A DNA stretch of 64,000 bases from Azohydromonas caseinilytica (GTDB lineage Bacteria; Pseudomonadota; Gammaproteobacteria; Burkholderiales; Burkholderiaceae_C), in NCBI RefSeq assembly GCF_012927045.1, contig NZ_JABBFW010000011.1:1-64000 (forward strand). The letters are read 5' to 3'. The stretch's first letter is position 1. Each line of letters opens with the position of its first letter. The position numbers and the translations under genes were made by a program. The notes below the pieces were generated by a model that saw only the letters and a list, made by a program, of their open reading frames with translations, made no database searches and had not been told where the DNA came from. Below are positions 49,836 to 58,706 of this stretch, piece by piece.

Positions 49836-51128
49836 TCAGGCCATCGCCGCCTGCAGCGCCTGCAGCACCTCGCCCACCGCGCCGCGGCTGGCCAGGCCCA
49901 CGGCCGGCGTGGCCTGCAGCATGGCCTCGAACACCGCGCGCACCTGCTCGGCCGTCACGGCCTCGATCTGGCGCACCGCCTCGTCCGCGCCGATGAGCCG
50001 GCCGTGCACGAACAGCTGCTCCGCCGCGGCCTCGATGGCGCTGAAAGGACGCTCCTGCTTGTGCACGGCCTGCACCAGCAGCTGGTTGCGCGCGCGTTCC
50101 AGGTGCTGCGCGTCGATGCCCTCGGCCTGCTCCTTGAGCAGCCGCCCCACCGTGGCCACGTACTCCAGCAGCTTCTGCGGCTGGGTGATGGCGTCGATGA
50201 CCAGCAGCCCGTGCACGTCGCTGACCTCAGCCTCGCTAGCCACGTGGTAGGCCAAGCCGCGGCGCTCGCGCACCTCGTCCACCAGCGGCGCGCTCATGCC
50301 GCCGCCGAACAGCGTGGCCGCCACCAGGCCGGCGTGGTGCCCCTGGCGCATGCTGGGCAGCGGCAGCCCGATGGAGCTGTAGACCTGCGAGATGCCCGCA
50401 CGGCGGCGCGACTGCAGCCCGCCCACATGCGCCACCGCCTCGGCGGCGGAGCCCTCGCCGCGCGGCACATGGCCGAACAGCTGCCGCGCCAGCGCGTCGA
50501 TGCGCGCGGGCTGCACGTCGCCGCCGGCGGCGATGACGAGGTTGGCGCCGGCGTAGTGGCGCTTCACGTAGCCCACCAGGTCCTCGCGCGTGATGCGCTC
50601 GATGTGGCGCCGCGTGCCGATGATGGGCCGCGCCAGCGGCTGCTTGCCGTAGGCCGCCACGTCCAGCAGCTGCGACACCACGGACTGCGGGTCCTCCTCG
50701 TACTCGACCAGCTCCTGCAGCAGCACCTCGCGCTCGCGCTCGATCTCGGCCTCGGGAAAGGTGCTCTCCAGCACCACGTCGGCCAGCATCTCCAGCATGC
50801 GCGGCGCGTCGCGGCCCAGGCCGTTGAGGTAGTAGACGGTGGTGTCCTTGGAGGTGTAGGCGTTCATGTCGGCGCCGATGCGCTCGGCGTCGAGGTTGAT
50901 GGCCTGCACGTCGCGCGTGGCCGTGCCCTTGAAGGCCATGTGCTCCAGGAAGTGGGAGATGCCGTTGAGCCGGGCGCTCTCGTTGCGCGAGCCGGTGCGC
51001 ACGAACACCGCGACGCTGGCGCTGCGCAGGTGCGGCATGGGCACGGTGACGACGCGCACGCCGTTGTCGAGCTCGGTCACGACGGGCACGGCCGCGGGCT
51101 GGGACGGGGAGATTTCAGGCTTGATCAC
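49836..51128 (-). CDS. M16-family zinc metallopeptidase
   Basis: 430 residues, normal for a processing-peptidase-type M16B protein. The inverted zinc motif HFLEHMAFKG (HxxEH) lies near residue 60, with the distal Glu in the ELVEYEEDPQ region. C-terminal half: ATLFGGGMSAPLVDEVRERRGLAYHVASE, the family's R/Y substrate site. No signal peptide is seen. GTG 51128 was selected because the family N-terminus (TELDNGVRVVTVPMPH) starts shortly after; the longer frame to 51224 has Arg/Pro-rich unusual sequence. Confidence 0.87.
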   Translation of the reverse strand: MIKPEISPSQPAAVPVVTELDNGVRVVTVPMPHLRSASVAVFVRTGSRNESARLNGISHFLEHMAFKGTATRDVQAINLDAERIGADMNAYTSKDTTVYYLNGLGRDAPRMLEMLADVVLESTFPEAEIEREREVLLQELVEYEEDPQSVVSQLLDVAAYGKQPLARPIIGTRRHIERITREDLVGYVKRHYAGANLVIAAGGDVQPARIDALARQLFGHVPRGEGSAAEAVAHVGGLQSRRRAGISQVYSSIGLPLPSMRQGHHAGLVAATLFGGGMSAPLVDEVRERRGLAYHVASEAEVSDVHGLLVIDAITQPQKLLEYVATVGRLLKEQAEGIDAQHLERARNQLLVQAVHKQERPFSAIEAAAEQLFVHGRLIGADEAVRQIEAVTAEQVRAVFEAMLQATPAVGLASRGAVGEVLQALQAAMA

Positions 51129-51186
51129 GGCCCGATTGTCGCCGCTGGCCCGGCGCGCCCCCGGCGGCGGCAGGGACGGCCCGGCT

Positions 51187-51771
51187 TCAGCGCCCCGCCA
51201 GCTGCCGCAGCAGCGCCGCCACATGCGCCGCCGGCGGCATCTCCACCGTGCGCCAGGCCAGGCGCGCCTCGCCGTCGAACAGGTAGACCTGCGCCGTGTG
51301 GCGGTCGGCGCCGCGCGCGCGCCCGCGCAGGAAGTCCAGCAGCCGGTCCACGTCCTGCACCCGCGGCAGCGCGGCCTGCCACGCCGGGTGCGCGCCGAAG
51401 CGCGCGCGCCAAGCCTGCAGCGCCGCCGGCGTGTCGCCCAGCGGGTCGATGCTCAGCGACAGCAGCTGTGCGCCTGCGGGTGGCAGCAGCGGCGCCACCG
51501 CCGCGAACAGCGCGCCCTGGATCGGGCAGGTGGCGCTGCAGCCGGTGAACATCAGCTGCACCGCGCTGACGCGCCCGCGCAGCCGCTGCCGCAGCTCGAA
51601 ACGCTCGCCTGCCTCGCCCACCAGCGGCAGCTCCAGCGCGGGCTGCGGCGGGTTGACCGGGCCCATGCTGCCGTGAGCGGGCACGGCCTGCGCCCGCGCG
51701 CCGCCGGCGCACAGGGCGGCGATCCAGCCCAGCGCCCGGCGCCGCTGCAGTAAGGAGGGCAGGGTGTTCAT
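51187..51771 (-). CDS. Sco1/SenC-type copper chaperone
   Basis: 194 residues with signal peptide (ALGWIAALCAGGARA). The thioredoxin-like fold carries the copper-binding CxxxC in MFTGCSATCPIQG and a likely His ligand in DRHTAQVYLFDG. Sco proteins insert copper in cytochrome oxidase CuA, and in Streptomyces a Sco protein is needed to metallate a copper radical oxidase. It overlaps the cytochrome c gene upstream by 4 bases, and the copper radical oxidase fusion is divergent next to that cytochrome, so it may serve that enzyme. Confidence 0.85.
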   Translation of the reverse strand: MNTLPSLLQRRRALGWIAALCAGGARAQAVPAHGSMGPVNPPQPALELPLVGEAGERFELRQRLRGRVSAVQLMFTGCSATCPIQGALFAAVAPLLPPAGAQLLSLSIDPLGDTPAALQAWRARFGAHPAWQAALPRVQDVDRLLDFLRGRARGADRHTAQVYLFDGEARLAWRTVEMPPAAHVAALLRQLAGR

Positions 51772-52226
51772 GGCTCGCGGCGGCTCAGGTGGCTCCACAG
51801 GTCCGCGCAGTCGGCATCCGACAGCTCGTAGCGCGGCATGGTGCGCGGCACGATGACATGGGCCGGATCGACCCCGCTGCGCAGCAGCCGGCAGAAGGAT
51901 GCCGCGTCATAGCGCGACGGCGGCCCGCCGCGCCGGCTGGTTGCGCTCGTCAACGACACGGTCGTCAGCAGCGGCGCGATGCGCTGCGCCGCCGCGCCGC
52001 CATGGCAGTTGCCGCAGCGGCTGGCGCCGGCCGGCAGCGCGAAGTCCTGCCCCGCGATGCGCGCCGCCAGCGGCTCCTCACCTTGAAAAAGCCTTTGCCC
52101 ACGGGCCCGATCGGGCGCCGGCATGCCGTTGGTGAGCGCCCACAACAGCAGCGCGCAGGCCGCTGCGCGCGGCAGCCTGGAACGCGGGCGCTGGCTGCGC
52201 AAGAGGGATGGGACCGGCAGCGGCAT
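51768..52226 (-). CDS. Small exported monohaem cytochrome c
   Basis: 152 residues with an N-terminal hydrophobic signal (RAAACALLLWALTNGMPA). The haem motif is CGNCHG, with a likely axial Met in VPRTMPRYELSDADCADLW. Its stop overlaps the sco start (ATGA), so both form one operon. Its divergent start lies 328 bp from the copper radical oxidase gene. It may carry electrons for that oxidase or for a terminal oxidase. Confidence 0.85.
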   Translation of the reverse strand: MPLPVPSLLRSQRPRSRLPRAAACALLLWALTNGMPAPDRARGQRLFQGEEPLAARIAGQDFALPAGASRCGNCHGGAAAQRIAPLLTTVSLTSATSRRGGPPSRYDAASFCRLLRSGVDPAHVIVPRTMPRYELSDADCADLWSHLSRREP

Positions 52227-52553
52227 GGGCAGCAGTGTGCCTTGTCCGGGACCGGCGTGAGGACGGTTGCGACAGTTACCGTTTCGCTCTCTTCCAAGTC
52301 CCGATGCGGCATTTTCCCGGGCCTAGACTGAAACACGACACCGCCAGCTCCTGGCGTGGCATGCCTGCGCCCTGCCCCGGCCACGAGCCCGGGCGCTGCG
52401 CAGCCGGCATTGCGGCCCCGAGGCTTGCGGTGTTCGGGACCCGTTGAGAAGCAAGGCCGTTCCTTTCCATGGCACGGCCCGCGTCCGCATGCGCGGCCGC
52501 CCAGGGGAAGTACGCGAGTCCAGAAATTTCGTTCGCTGCTGGGGAGAACCGCC
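52227..52553. other. Divergent promoter region of cytochrome/sco and oxidase fusion
   Basis: No gene is seen. A lone TGCGACAG half-site (52268-52275) resembles the AcoR-type repeats, but without a partner. An open frame runs through from 52356 in phase with the oxidase gene but lacks a signal peptide until the ATG at 52554, which has a good RBS. Confidence 0.5.
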
Positions 52554-55500
52554 ATGTGCCGAGGCCACGGGACGAGGTCGAGCCTGCCACCCTGCGTGTC
52601 GCACGCCATGGCGTGCGGCGCCGCGCGGCCCTCGGCGCCGCGGCGGGCGTGGGTGCTGCTGGCGCTGCTGGCCGTGGCGGCCTGTGGCGGCGGCGATGCG
52701 CCACGCTCCACCGGCCAGGCGGCGCTGCGGGAGTCGGCGCAGGCCATCGCGGCGCCGGCGCAGGGGCGCTGGTCGCCGCTGGTCCCGCTGTCGCTGGTGC
52801 CCGCGGCCGCGGCGAACCTGCCCAACGGCAAGGTGCTGCTGTGGTCCGCCGAGACGCGCTTCTCCTTCTCCGCCACCGGGCGCACCTACACCACGATTTT
52901 CGATCCGGCCACGCAGACCGCGACGGAGACGCTGGTGTCCAGCACCAGCCACAACATGTTCTGCCCCGGCACCAGCAACCTCGCCGACGGGCGGCTGCTG
53001 GTCAGCGGCGGCATCGACTCCGAGAAGACCAGCCTCTACGACGCCGCCACCAACACCTGGAGCGTGGGCCCGCGCATGAACATCCCGCGCGGCTACCAGG
53101 CCAACTGCGTGCTGGAGGACGGCTCGGTGTTCACGCTGGGCGGCTCCTGGTCCGGCGGCACCGGCGGCAAGCACGGCGAGCTCTGGACCGAGGCCGGCGG
53201 CTGGAAGCGCCTGCCCGGCGTGCCCATCGATTCCTTCCTCTCCGTGGACCCCTCGCCCGCCAACAGCAGCTTCGGCGGCGACAGCCACTTCTGGCTGGTG
53301 CCCGCGGGCAACGGCCAGGTCTTCCATGCCGGCCCGGGCGTGCGCATGCACTGGATCAACCCCCAGGGCGCCGGCAGCATCACGCCGGTGGGCCCGCGCG
53401 GCGACGACGTGTTCAGCGTCAACGGCAACGTGGTGATGTACGAGGCCGGCAAGCTGCTCAAGACCGGCGGCGCCCCGGCCTACGAGGACGTGGACGCCAC
53501 GGCCAACTCCTACGTCATCGACATCAACGCCGGCGTGCAGCTCAGGAAGATCACGCCCATGGCCTATGCGCGGGCCTACCACAACAGCGTGGTGCTGCCC
53601 AACGGCCAGGTGCTGATCGTCGGCGGCATGACCTTCGCCAAGAACTTCTCCGACAACACCGCGGTGCTGCGCGCCGAACTGTTCGACCCGGCCACCGAGA
53701 GCTTCACGCTGCTGCCGCCCATCGCGGTGGGGCGCACCTACCACAGCGTGGCGCTGCTGCTGCCCGATGCGCGCGTGCTCTCGGCCGGCGGCGGCCTGTG
53801 CGGCCAAGGTTGCGACGCCAACCATCCCGACCTGCAGATCTACACCCCACACTACCTGCTCAACCCCGACGGCAGCGCCGCGACGCGGCCCGTGATCACG
53901 TCCGCGCCCGCCGAGGCCGTGCACGGCACGCGCATCGCCGTGAGCACCGACGTGCCCGTCACCGCCTTCTCGCTGGTGCGGCTGTCCTCGGTCACGCACA
54001 CCGTCAACAACGACCAGCGCCGCGTGGCGCTGAGCTTTACCGGCAACGGCGCCAACGGCTACAGCGTGGCGCTGCCCAGCAATCCGGGCATCCTGCTGCC
54101 GGGCCACTGGATGCTGTTCGCCCTGAATGCCGACGGCGTGCCCTCGGTGGCGAAGATGCTGCGCGTGCACGGCAGCGGCGCGCCGCGCATCACCAACCCC
54201 GGCGACCAGAGCTCCGCCACCGGCACGCCGGTCGCGCTGGCGCTGGGCGGCACCGGCGCCACGTCCTGGAGCGCTTCCGGGCTGCCGCCGGGGCTGAGCC
54301 TCAATGCCGCCACCGGCGCGATCAGCGGCACGCCCACGCAGGCCGGCCGCTACGCCGTCACGCTCAGCGCCGGCAACGCTCTCACCTCCACCAGCACCAC
54401 GCTGGTGTGGACGGTCGCCACCGGCAGCGGCGGGGGCGACGGCGGCGGCGGCGTGCGCCACGTGCGCCTGGAGGCGCTGAGCGAGGTCAACGGCGGCCCC
54501 TGGACCGCGGTGGCCGAGTTCAACCTGCTCGACGCCGGCGGCGCCGTGGTCCCGCGCACGGGCTGGACGGCCAGTGCCGACAGCGCGGACAGCGTCGGCG
54601 ACACGCTCAAGGACACCGGCGCGGCGGTCAACGCCATCGACGGCGACCCGGCGTCGATGTGGCACACGCAGTGGGCCGGCGGCGCGCCGCCGCACCCGCA
54701 CCTGCTCAGCGTCAACCTCGGCACGGCGCGCAGCATCGGCGGCTTCAAGGTGCTGCCGCGCAGCGACGGCACGCTCAACGGCACCATCGCCGGCTGGCGC
54801 TTCTGGACCAGCAGCGACGGTAACAACTGGACCATGATCGCCAGCGGCAACTTCAAGGACCTGGGCCCCCCGGAGGCCGAGAAGACGGTGACCTTCGCCC
54901 CGGTGGGCGGCGCCAACCGCGCGCCCACGCTGGCGCCGGTGGCCGACCGCAGCGGCAGCGTCGGCCAGCCCGACACGCTCAGGCTCAGCGCCTCCGACCC
55001 CGACGGCGACAGCCTGAGCTACGCCGCCACCGGGCTGCCCGCCGGGCTGAGCCTCGACACCGGCACCGGCACCATCAGCGGCACGCCGGGCAGCGCGGGC
55101 AGCTACGGCGTCAACGTGCAGGTCAGCGACGGCCGCGGCGGCAGCGCCAGCCAGTCCTTCACCTGGAGCGTGGCGGCCGCGGCCTTCGCGCTCGATCCGG
55201 TGGCGGCGCCGCCCGTCGCCGCCGGCACCAGCGCCAGCTACAGCGCCGGCTCCAACGGCGGCAGCGGCACGCGCTACGCCTGGGACTTCGGCGACGGCAC
55301 GCCCGCGACCGCGCCGTCCACGGCCACCGGCGCCAGCCATGTCTTCGCCGCGCCCGGGCTCTACACCGTCACGCTCACGGGCACCAGCCCGAGCGGCACG
55401 GTCAAGACATTGAGCTTCGTGCAGGCGGTGGTGGAGGCGCCCGCCGGCAGCGCGCGGCCCACGCACTCCTCCAACGTGGTGCTGGAGAACCGCAGCGGCG

Positions 55501-57845
55501 CCAACGCCCGCGTCTGGCTGGTGAACCAGGACAACGACAGCGTCAGCGTCTTCGACGCCGTCACGCTGGCGCGGCAGGCGGAGATCGCCGTCGGCAGCAT
55601 GCCGCGCAGCCTCGCCGTCGCGCCGGACGGGCGCGTGTGGGTCGCGAACAAGGGCAGCGCCACGCTGTCGGTGATCAGTCCCACGTCGCTGGCGGTGGTG
55701 CAGACCCTGAGCCTGCCGCGCGGCAGCGCGCCCTTCGGCCTGGCCTTCGCCGCCGACGGCAGTGCCGCCTGGCTGACGCTGGAGGCCTCTGGGCGGCTGC
55801 TCAAGCTCAACCCCGCCACCGGCGCCACGCTGGGCGCGCTGGACGTGGGCCCGAACCCGCGCCACCTCTCGGTCACCGCCTCGGGCGCGCGGGTGCTGGT
55901 GTCGCGCTTCGTCTCGCCGCCGCTGCCCGGCGAAGGCACGGCCACGGTGAGCACCACCGGCGCCGACGGCAGCCCGCGCGGCGGCGAAGTCGTGGTGGCG
56001 ACGTCGGCGCCCGCCATCGAGCGCACCGTGGTGCTGCGGCACAGCGACAAGGCCGACACCACGCTGCAGGGTGCCGGGCTGCCCAACTACCTGGGCGCGG
56101 CCGTCATCGCCCCGGACGGGCGCAGCGCCTGGGTGCCGTCCAAGCAGGACAACGTCAAGCGCGGCACGCTGCGCAGCGGCGCCAACCTGGACTTCCAGAA
56201 CACGGTGCGCGCCATCAGCTCGCGCATCGACCTTGGCAGCTGGTCCGAGGATTACCCCGGACGCGTGGACCACGACAACTCCAGCCTGTCCAGCGCCGCG
56301 GTGTTCCACCCGAGCGGCGCCTACCTGTTCGTGGCGCTGCAAAGCAGCCGCGAGGTGGCGCTGGTCGATCCGGTACGCCGCCGGGAGATCCTGCGCTTCG
56401 GCGTGGGCCGCGCCCCTGACGGGCTGGCGGTGTCGGCCGATGGCCGGCGGCTGTTCGTCAACAACTTCATGGACCGCAGCCTGGGCGTGCTGGACCTTAC
56501 CCGTCTGGTCCAGTTCGGCGAGCTGCGCCTGGCCACGCTGGCCGAGGTCGCGGCCGTCGGCACCGAGCGCCTCGCGGCGCAGGTGCTGCGGGGCAAGCAG
56601 TTCTTCTACGACGCGCGCGACCCGCGGCTGGCCCGCGACGGCTACATGAGCTGCGCCGTCTGCCACGCCGACGGCAGCGGGGACGGCCGCGTCTGGGACC
56701 TCACCGGCCTGGGCGAGGGCCTGCGCAACACCGTCAGCCTGCGCGGACGCGCCGGCGCGCAGGGCTTCCTGCACTGGAGCAACAACTTCGACGAGGTGCA
56801 GGACTTCGAGGGCCAGATCCGCGCCCTGGCCGGCGGCACCGGGCTGATGAGCGACAGCGCCTTCAACACCGGCACGCGCAGCCAGCCGCTGGGCGAGCGC
56901 AAGGCCGGCGTCTCGGCCGACCTGGATACGCTGGCGGCCTACGTGGCCTCGCTCAACGCCTTCGCGCCCAGCCCGCACCGCCCGGCCGCGGCCACGCTGT
57001 CGGCCACCGCCGCGGAAGGGCGCACGCTGTTCGCCAACCGCAACTGCGCGGCCTGCCACGGCGGCACGGCCTTCACCCACAGCGGCGCCAACACGCTGGC
57101 CAACATCGGCACGCTAAAGCCGTCGAGCGGCCAGCGCCTGGGCGGCACGCTTGGCGGCATCGACGTGCCCACGCTGCGCGACGCCTGGGCCACCGCGCCC
57201 TACCTGCACGACGGCTCGGCGCCGACGCTGGAGGCGGCCATCCGCGCCCACAACAACGTCAGCGCCACGGACGCCGACATCACCAGGCTGGCGGCCTACG
57301 TGCGCGAGATCGGCAGCGACGAGGCCGCGGCGCCGCTGCCGCCGGGCAGCGCGACGAGCCTGTGGCCCGCGTCGGCCACGCCGGCGGAGGCCAGCCACAA
57401 CGACACCGGCGCGGTCAACCTGGGCGTGAAGTTCCGCGCCAGCCAGGCCGGTTACGTGCTGGGCATCCGCTTCTACAAGGGCAGCGCCAACACCGGCACG
57501 CATGTGGGCACGCTGTGGAGCAGCGCCGGCACGGCGCTGGCCAGCGCGACCTTCATCAACGAGACCACCAGCGGCTGGCAGGAAGCGAGGTTCGCCACGC
57601 CGGTGCCCGTTGCCGCCAACACCGTGTACGTCGCCTCCTACCTTGCGCCACGCGGCGGCTATGCCTTCAACGGCGACTACTTCGCCACGGCGGGCCTCGG
57701 CAGCGGGCCGCTGTACGCGCTGCGCAACGGCGAGAGCGGCGGCAACGGCGTCTACGTGTACGCCAGCACCAGCCGCTTCCCGACGGCCTCCTACCGCAGC
57801 GGCAACTACTGGGTGGACGTGATCTTCTCCACCACCGCGCCGTAG
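52554..57845 (+). CDS. Giant lipoprotein: copper radical oxidase fused to Ig/PKD, propeller and dihaem cytochrome domains
   Basis: 1763 residues. A signal with lipobox VAAC precedes a complete galactose-oxidase-like domain (about 60-545). All key residues are present with family spacing: Cys137 (MFCPG), Tyr181 (RGYQ), stacking Trp199 (GGSWSGG), Tyr396-His397 (GRTYHS) and His482 (VTHTVN). Next follow a putative-Ig domain, a discoidin-like domain (EVNGGPWTAVAEFN), a second Ig, a PKD domain (YAWDFGDGTP) and a YVTN-like beta-propeller (VNQDNDSVSVFDAVT, PDGRVWVANKGS). A cytochrome region has CAVCH at 1367-1371 and CAACH at 1498-1502. The end is a DUF4082 domain (HNDTGAVNLGVKFRASQAGY). ATG 52554 follows GGGGAG. 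The enzyme should oxidise an alcohol or aldehyde; the haems suggest electrons leave through c-type cytochromes. Confidence 0.88.
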   Translation: MCRGHGTRSSLPPCVSHAMACGAARPSAPRRAWVLLALLAVAACGGGDAPRSTGQAALRESAQAIAAPAQGRWSPLVPLSLVPAAAANLPNGKVLLWSAETRFSFSATGRTYTTIFDPATQTATETLVSSTSHNMFCPGTSNLADGRLLVSGGIDSEKTSLYDAATNTWSVGPRMNIPRGYQANCVLEDGSVFTLGGSWSGGTGGKHGELWTEAGGWKRLPGVPIDSFLSVDPSPANSSFGGDSHFWLVPAGNGQVFHAGPGVRMHWINPQGAGSITPVGPRGDDVFSVNGNVVMYEAGKLLKTGGAPAYEDVDATANSYVIDINAGVQLRKITPMAYARAYHNSVVLPNGQVLIVGGMTFAKNFSDNTAVLRAELFDPATESFTLLPPIAVGRTYHSVALLLPDARVLSAGGGLCGQGCDANHPDLQIYTPHYLLNPDGSAATRPVITSAPAEAVHGTRIAVSTDVPVTAFSLVRLSSVTHTVNNDQRRVALSFTGNGANGYSVALPSNPGILLPGHWMLFALNADGVPSVAKMLRVHGSGAPRITNPGDQSSATGTPVALALGGTGATSWSASGLPPGLSLNAATGAISGTPTQAGRYAVTLSAGNALTSTSTTLVWTVATGSGGGDGGGGVRHVRLEALSEVNGGPWTAVAEFNLLDAGGAVVPRTGWTASADSADSVGDTLKDTGAAVNAIDGDPASMWHTQWAGGAPPHPHLLSVNLGTARSIGGFKVLPRSDGTLNGTIAGWRFWTSSDGNNWTMIASGNFKDLGPPEAEKTVTFAPVGGANRAPTLAPVADRSGSVGQPDTLRLSASDPDGDSLSYAATGLPAGLSLDTGTGTISGTPGSAGSYGVNVQVSDGRGGSASQSFTWSVAAAAFALDPVAAPPVAAGTSASYSAGSNGGSGTRYAWDFGDGTPATAPSTATGASHVFAAPGLYTVTLTGTSPSGTVKTLSFVQAVVEAPAGSARPTHSSNVVLENRSGANARVWLVNQDNDSVSVFDAVTLARQAEIAVGSMPRSLAVAPDGRVWVANKGSATLSVISPTSLAVVQTLSLPRGSAPFGLAFAADGSAAWLTLEASGRLLKLNPATGATLGALDVGPNPRHLSVTASGARVLVSRFVSPPLPGEGTATVSTTGADGSPRGGEVVVATSAPAIERTVVLRHSDKADTTLQGAGLPNYLGAAVIAPDGRSAWVPSKQDNVKRGTLRSGANLDFQNTVRAISSRIDLGSWSEDYPGRVDHDNSSLSSAAVFHPSGAYLFVALQSSREVALVDPVRRREILRFGVGRAPDGLAVSADGRRLFVNNFMDRSLGVLDLTRLVQFGELRLATLAEVAAVGTERLAAQVLRGKQFFYDARDPRLARDGYMSCAVCHADGSGDGRVWDLTGLGEGLRNTVSLRGRAGAQGFLHWSNNFDEVQDFEGQIRALAGGTGLMSDSAFNTGTRSQPLGERKAGVSADLDTLAAYVASLNAFAPSPHRPAAATLSATAAEGRTLFANRNCAACHGGTAFTHSGANTLANIGTLKPSSGQRLGGTLGGIDVPTLRDAWATAPYLHDGSAPTLEAAIRAHNNVSATDADITRLAAYVREIGSDEAAAPLPPGSATSLWPASATPAEASHNDTGAVNLGVKFRASQAGYVLGIRFYKGSANTGTHVGTLWSSAGTALASATFINETTSGWQEARFATPVPVAANTVYVASYLAPRGGYAFNGDYFATAGLGSGPLYALRNGESGGNGVYVYASTSRFPTASYRSGNYWVDVIFSTTAP

Positions 57846-58027
57846 CCGCCACCACGGCCCAGGCCGGCCTGCGCGGGCGCCCGTCCCTGCCGCGGCGCCC
57901 GTTGCTTCTTGAGCCTCGGCCTCGACGCGGTCCGCTGCGACGGCGCCTTGGGCCGGCCCTGATCCCCCTCCGCGCCATGCCCGCTGCCCTGGCGGCAAGA
58001 TGGCCGCACCCCACGGAAGGACCCGGC

Positions 58028-58627
58028 ATGGACCCACAGGCATGGACGAGGCGCCGGCTGCTCGCGGCGGCAGCGGCGGCATGGGCCGCAGGCAGCGTCA
58101 TGGGGGCCGCGGCGGCGCAGCCGGGCGCCGAGGACCAGGACGTCTGGGCCGCGCTGCGCGGCGGCGCCATCGTGCTGTTGCGCCATGCCGACGCGCCAGG
58201 CATCGGCGATCCGCCCGATTTCCGGCTGGAGGACTGCGCCACGCAGCGCAACCTCAGCGAACTGGGCCGCAAGCAGGCGCGGCGCATCGGCGAGCTGCTG
58301 CGCCGGCAGCAGGTGGCCGTCGGCGCGCTCTGGACCTCGCAGTGGTGCCGGGCCCGCGACAGCGCCACGCTCATGGCGCTCGCGCCGGTGCGCGAGGAGC
58401 CGCTGTTCAACTCCTTCTTCGCCGCTCGCGGCGACAAGGACGAGCAGACCGCCGCCGCGCGCCGGAAGCTGCTGGCCTGGCGCGGCCCCGGCGCGCTGGT
58501 GGTGGTGACGCACCAGGTCAACATCACCGCCCTCACCGGCCTGGGCGTGTCCTCGGCCGAGGGCATCGTGCTGCGGCCCCGGGGCGACGATCTGGCGCTG
58601 GTGGGGCGCATCGCGCCGCCGCGCTGA
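58028..58627 (+). CDS. Tat-exported histidine phosphatase family protein
   Basis: 199 residues. The N-terminus TRRRLLAAAAAAWAAGSVMGAAAA is a Tat-like signal. The phosphohistidine motif is LLRHADAPG, with GRKQARRIGELL, TSQWCRARDSA and a second catalytic His in VVVTHQVNIT. It is a single-domain branch-2 type protein of the periplasm; substrate unknown. ATG 58028 follows GGAAGGA. It starts about 180 bases behind the oxidase gene and may be separately transcribed. Confidence 0.82.
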   Translation: MDPQAWTRRRLLAAAAAAWAAGSVMGAAAAQPGAEDQDVWAALRGGAIVLLRHADAPGIGDPPDFRLEDCATQRNLSELGRKQARRIGELLRRQQVAVGALWTSQWCRARDSATLMALAPVREEPLFNSFFAARGDKDEQTAAARRKLLAWRGPGALVVVTHQVNITALTGLGVSSAEGIVLRPRGDDLALVGRIAPPR

Positions 58628-58706
58628 AGCACCGGCTGCGGAACCTGGCGTCGGCCTTGGGAGTCTTTCTTGCCTGCGCCGCGCAACGAGCACAAAGGGG
58701 ACTGCC

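Noticed and set aside
52268-52275. TGCGACAG near the oxidase gene as a third AcoR site
   Set aside because: Only a half-site without inverted partner or sigma-54 box; could occur by chance.
52323-57080. Very long antisense open frame opposite the oxidase fusion (about 1585 codons)
   Set aside because: It is Arg/Ala/Gly/His-rich low-complexity sequence with no domain, the usual artefact of high-GC third positions opposite a real gene.
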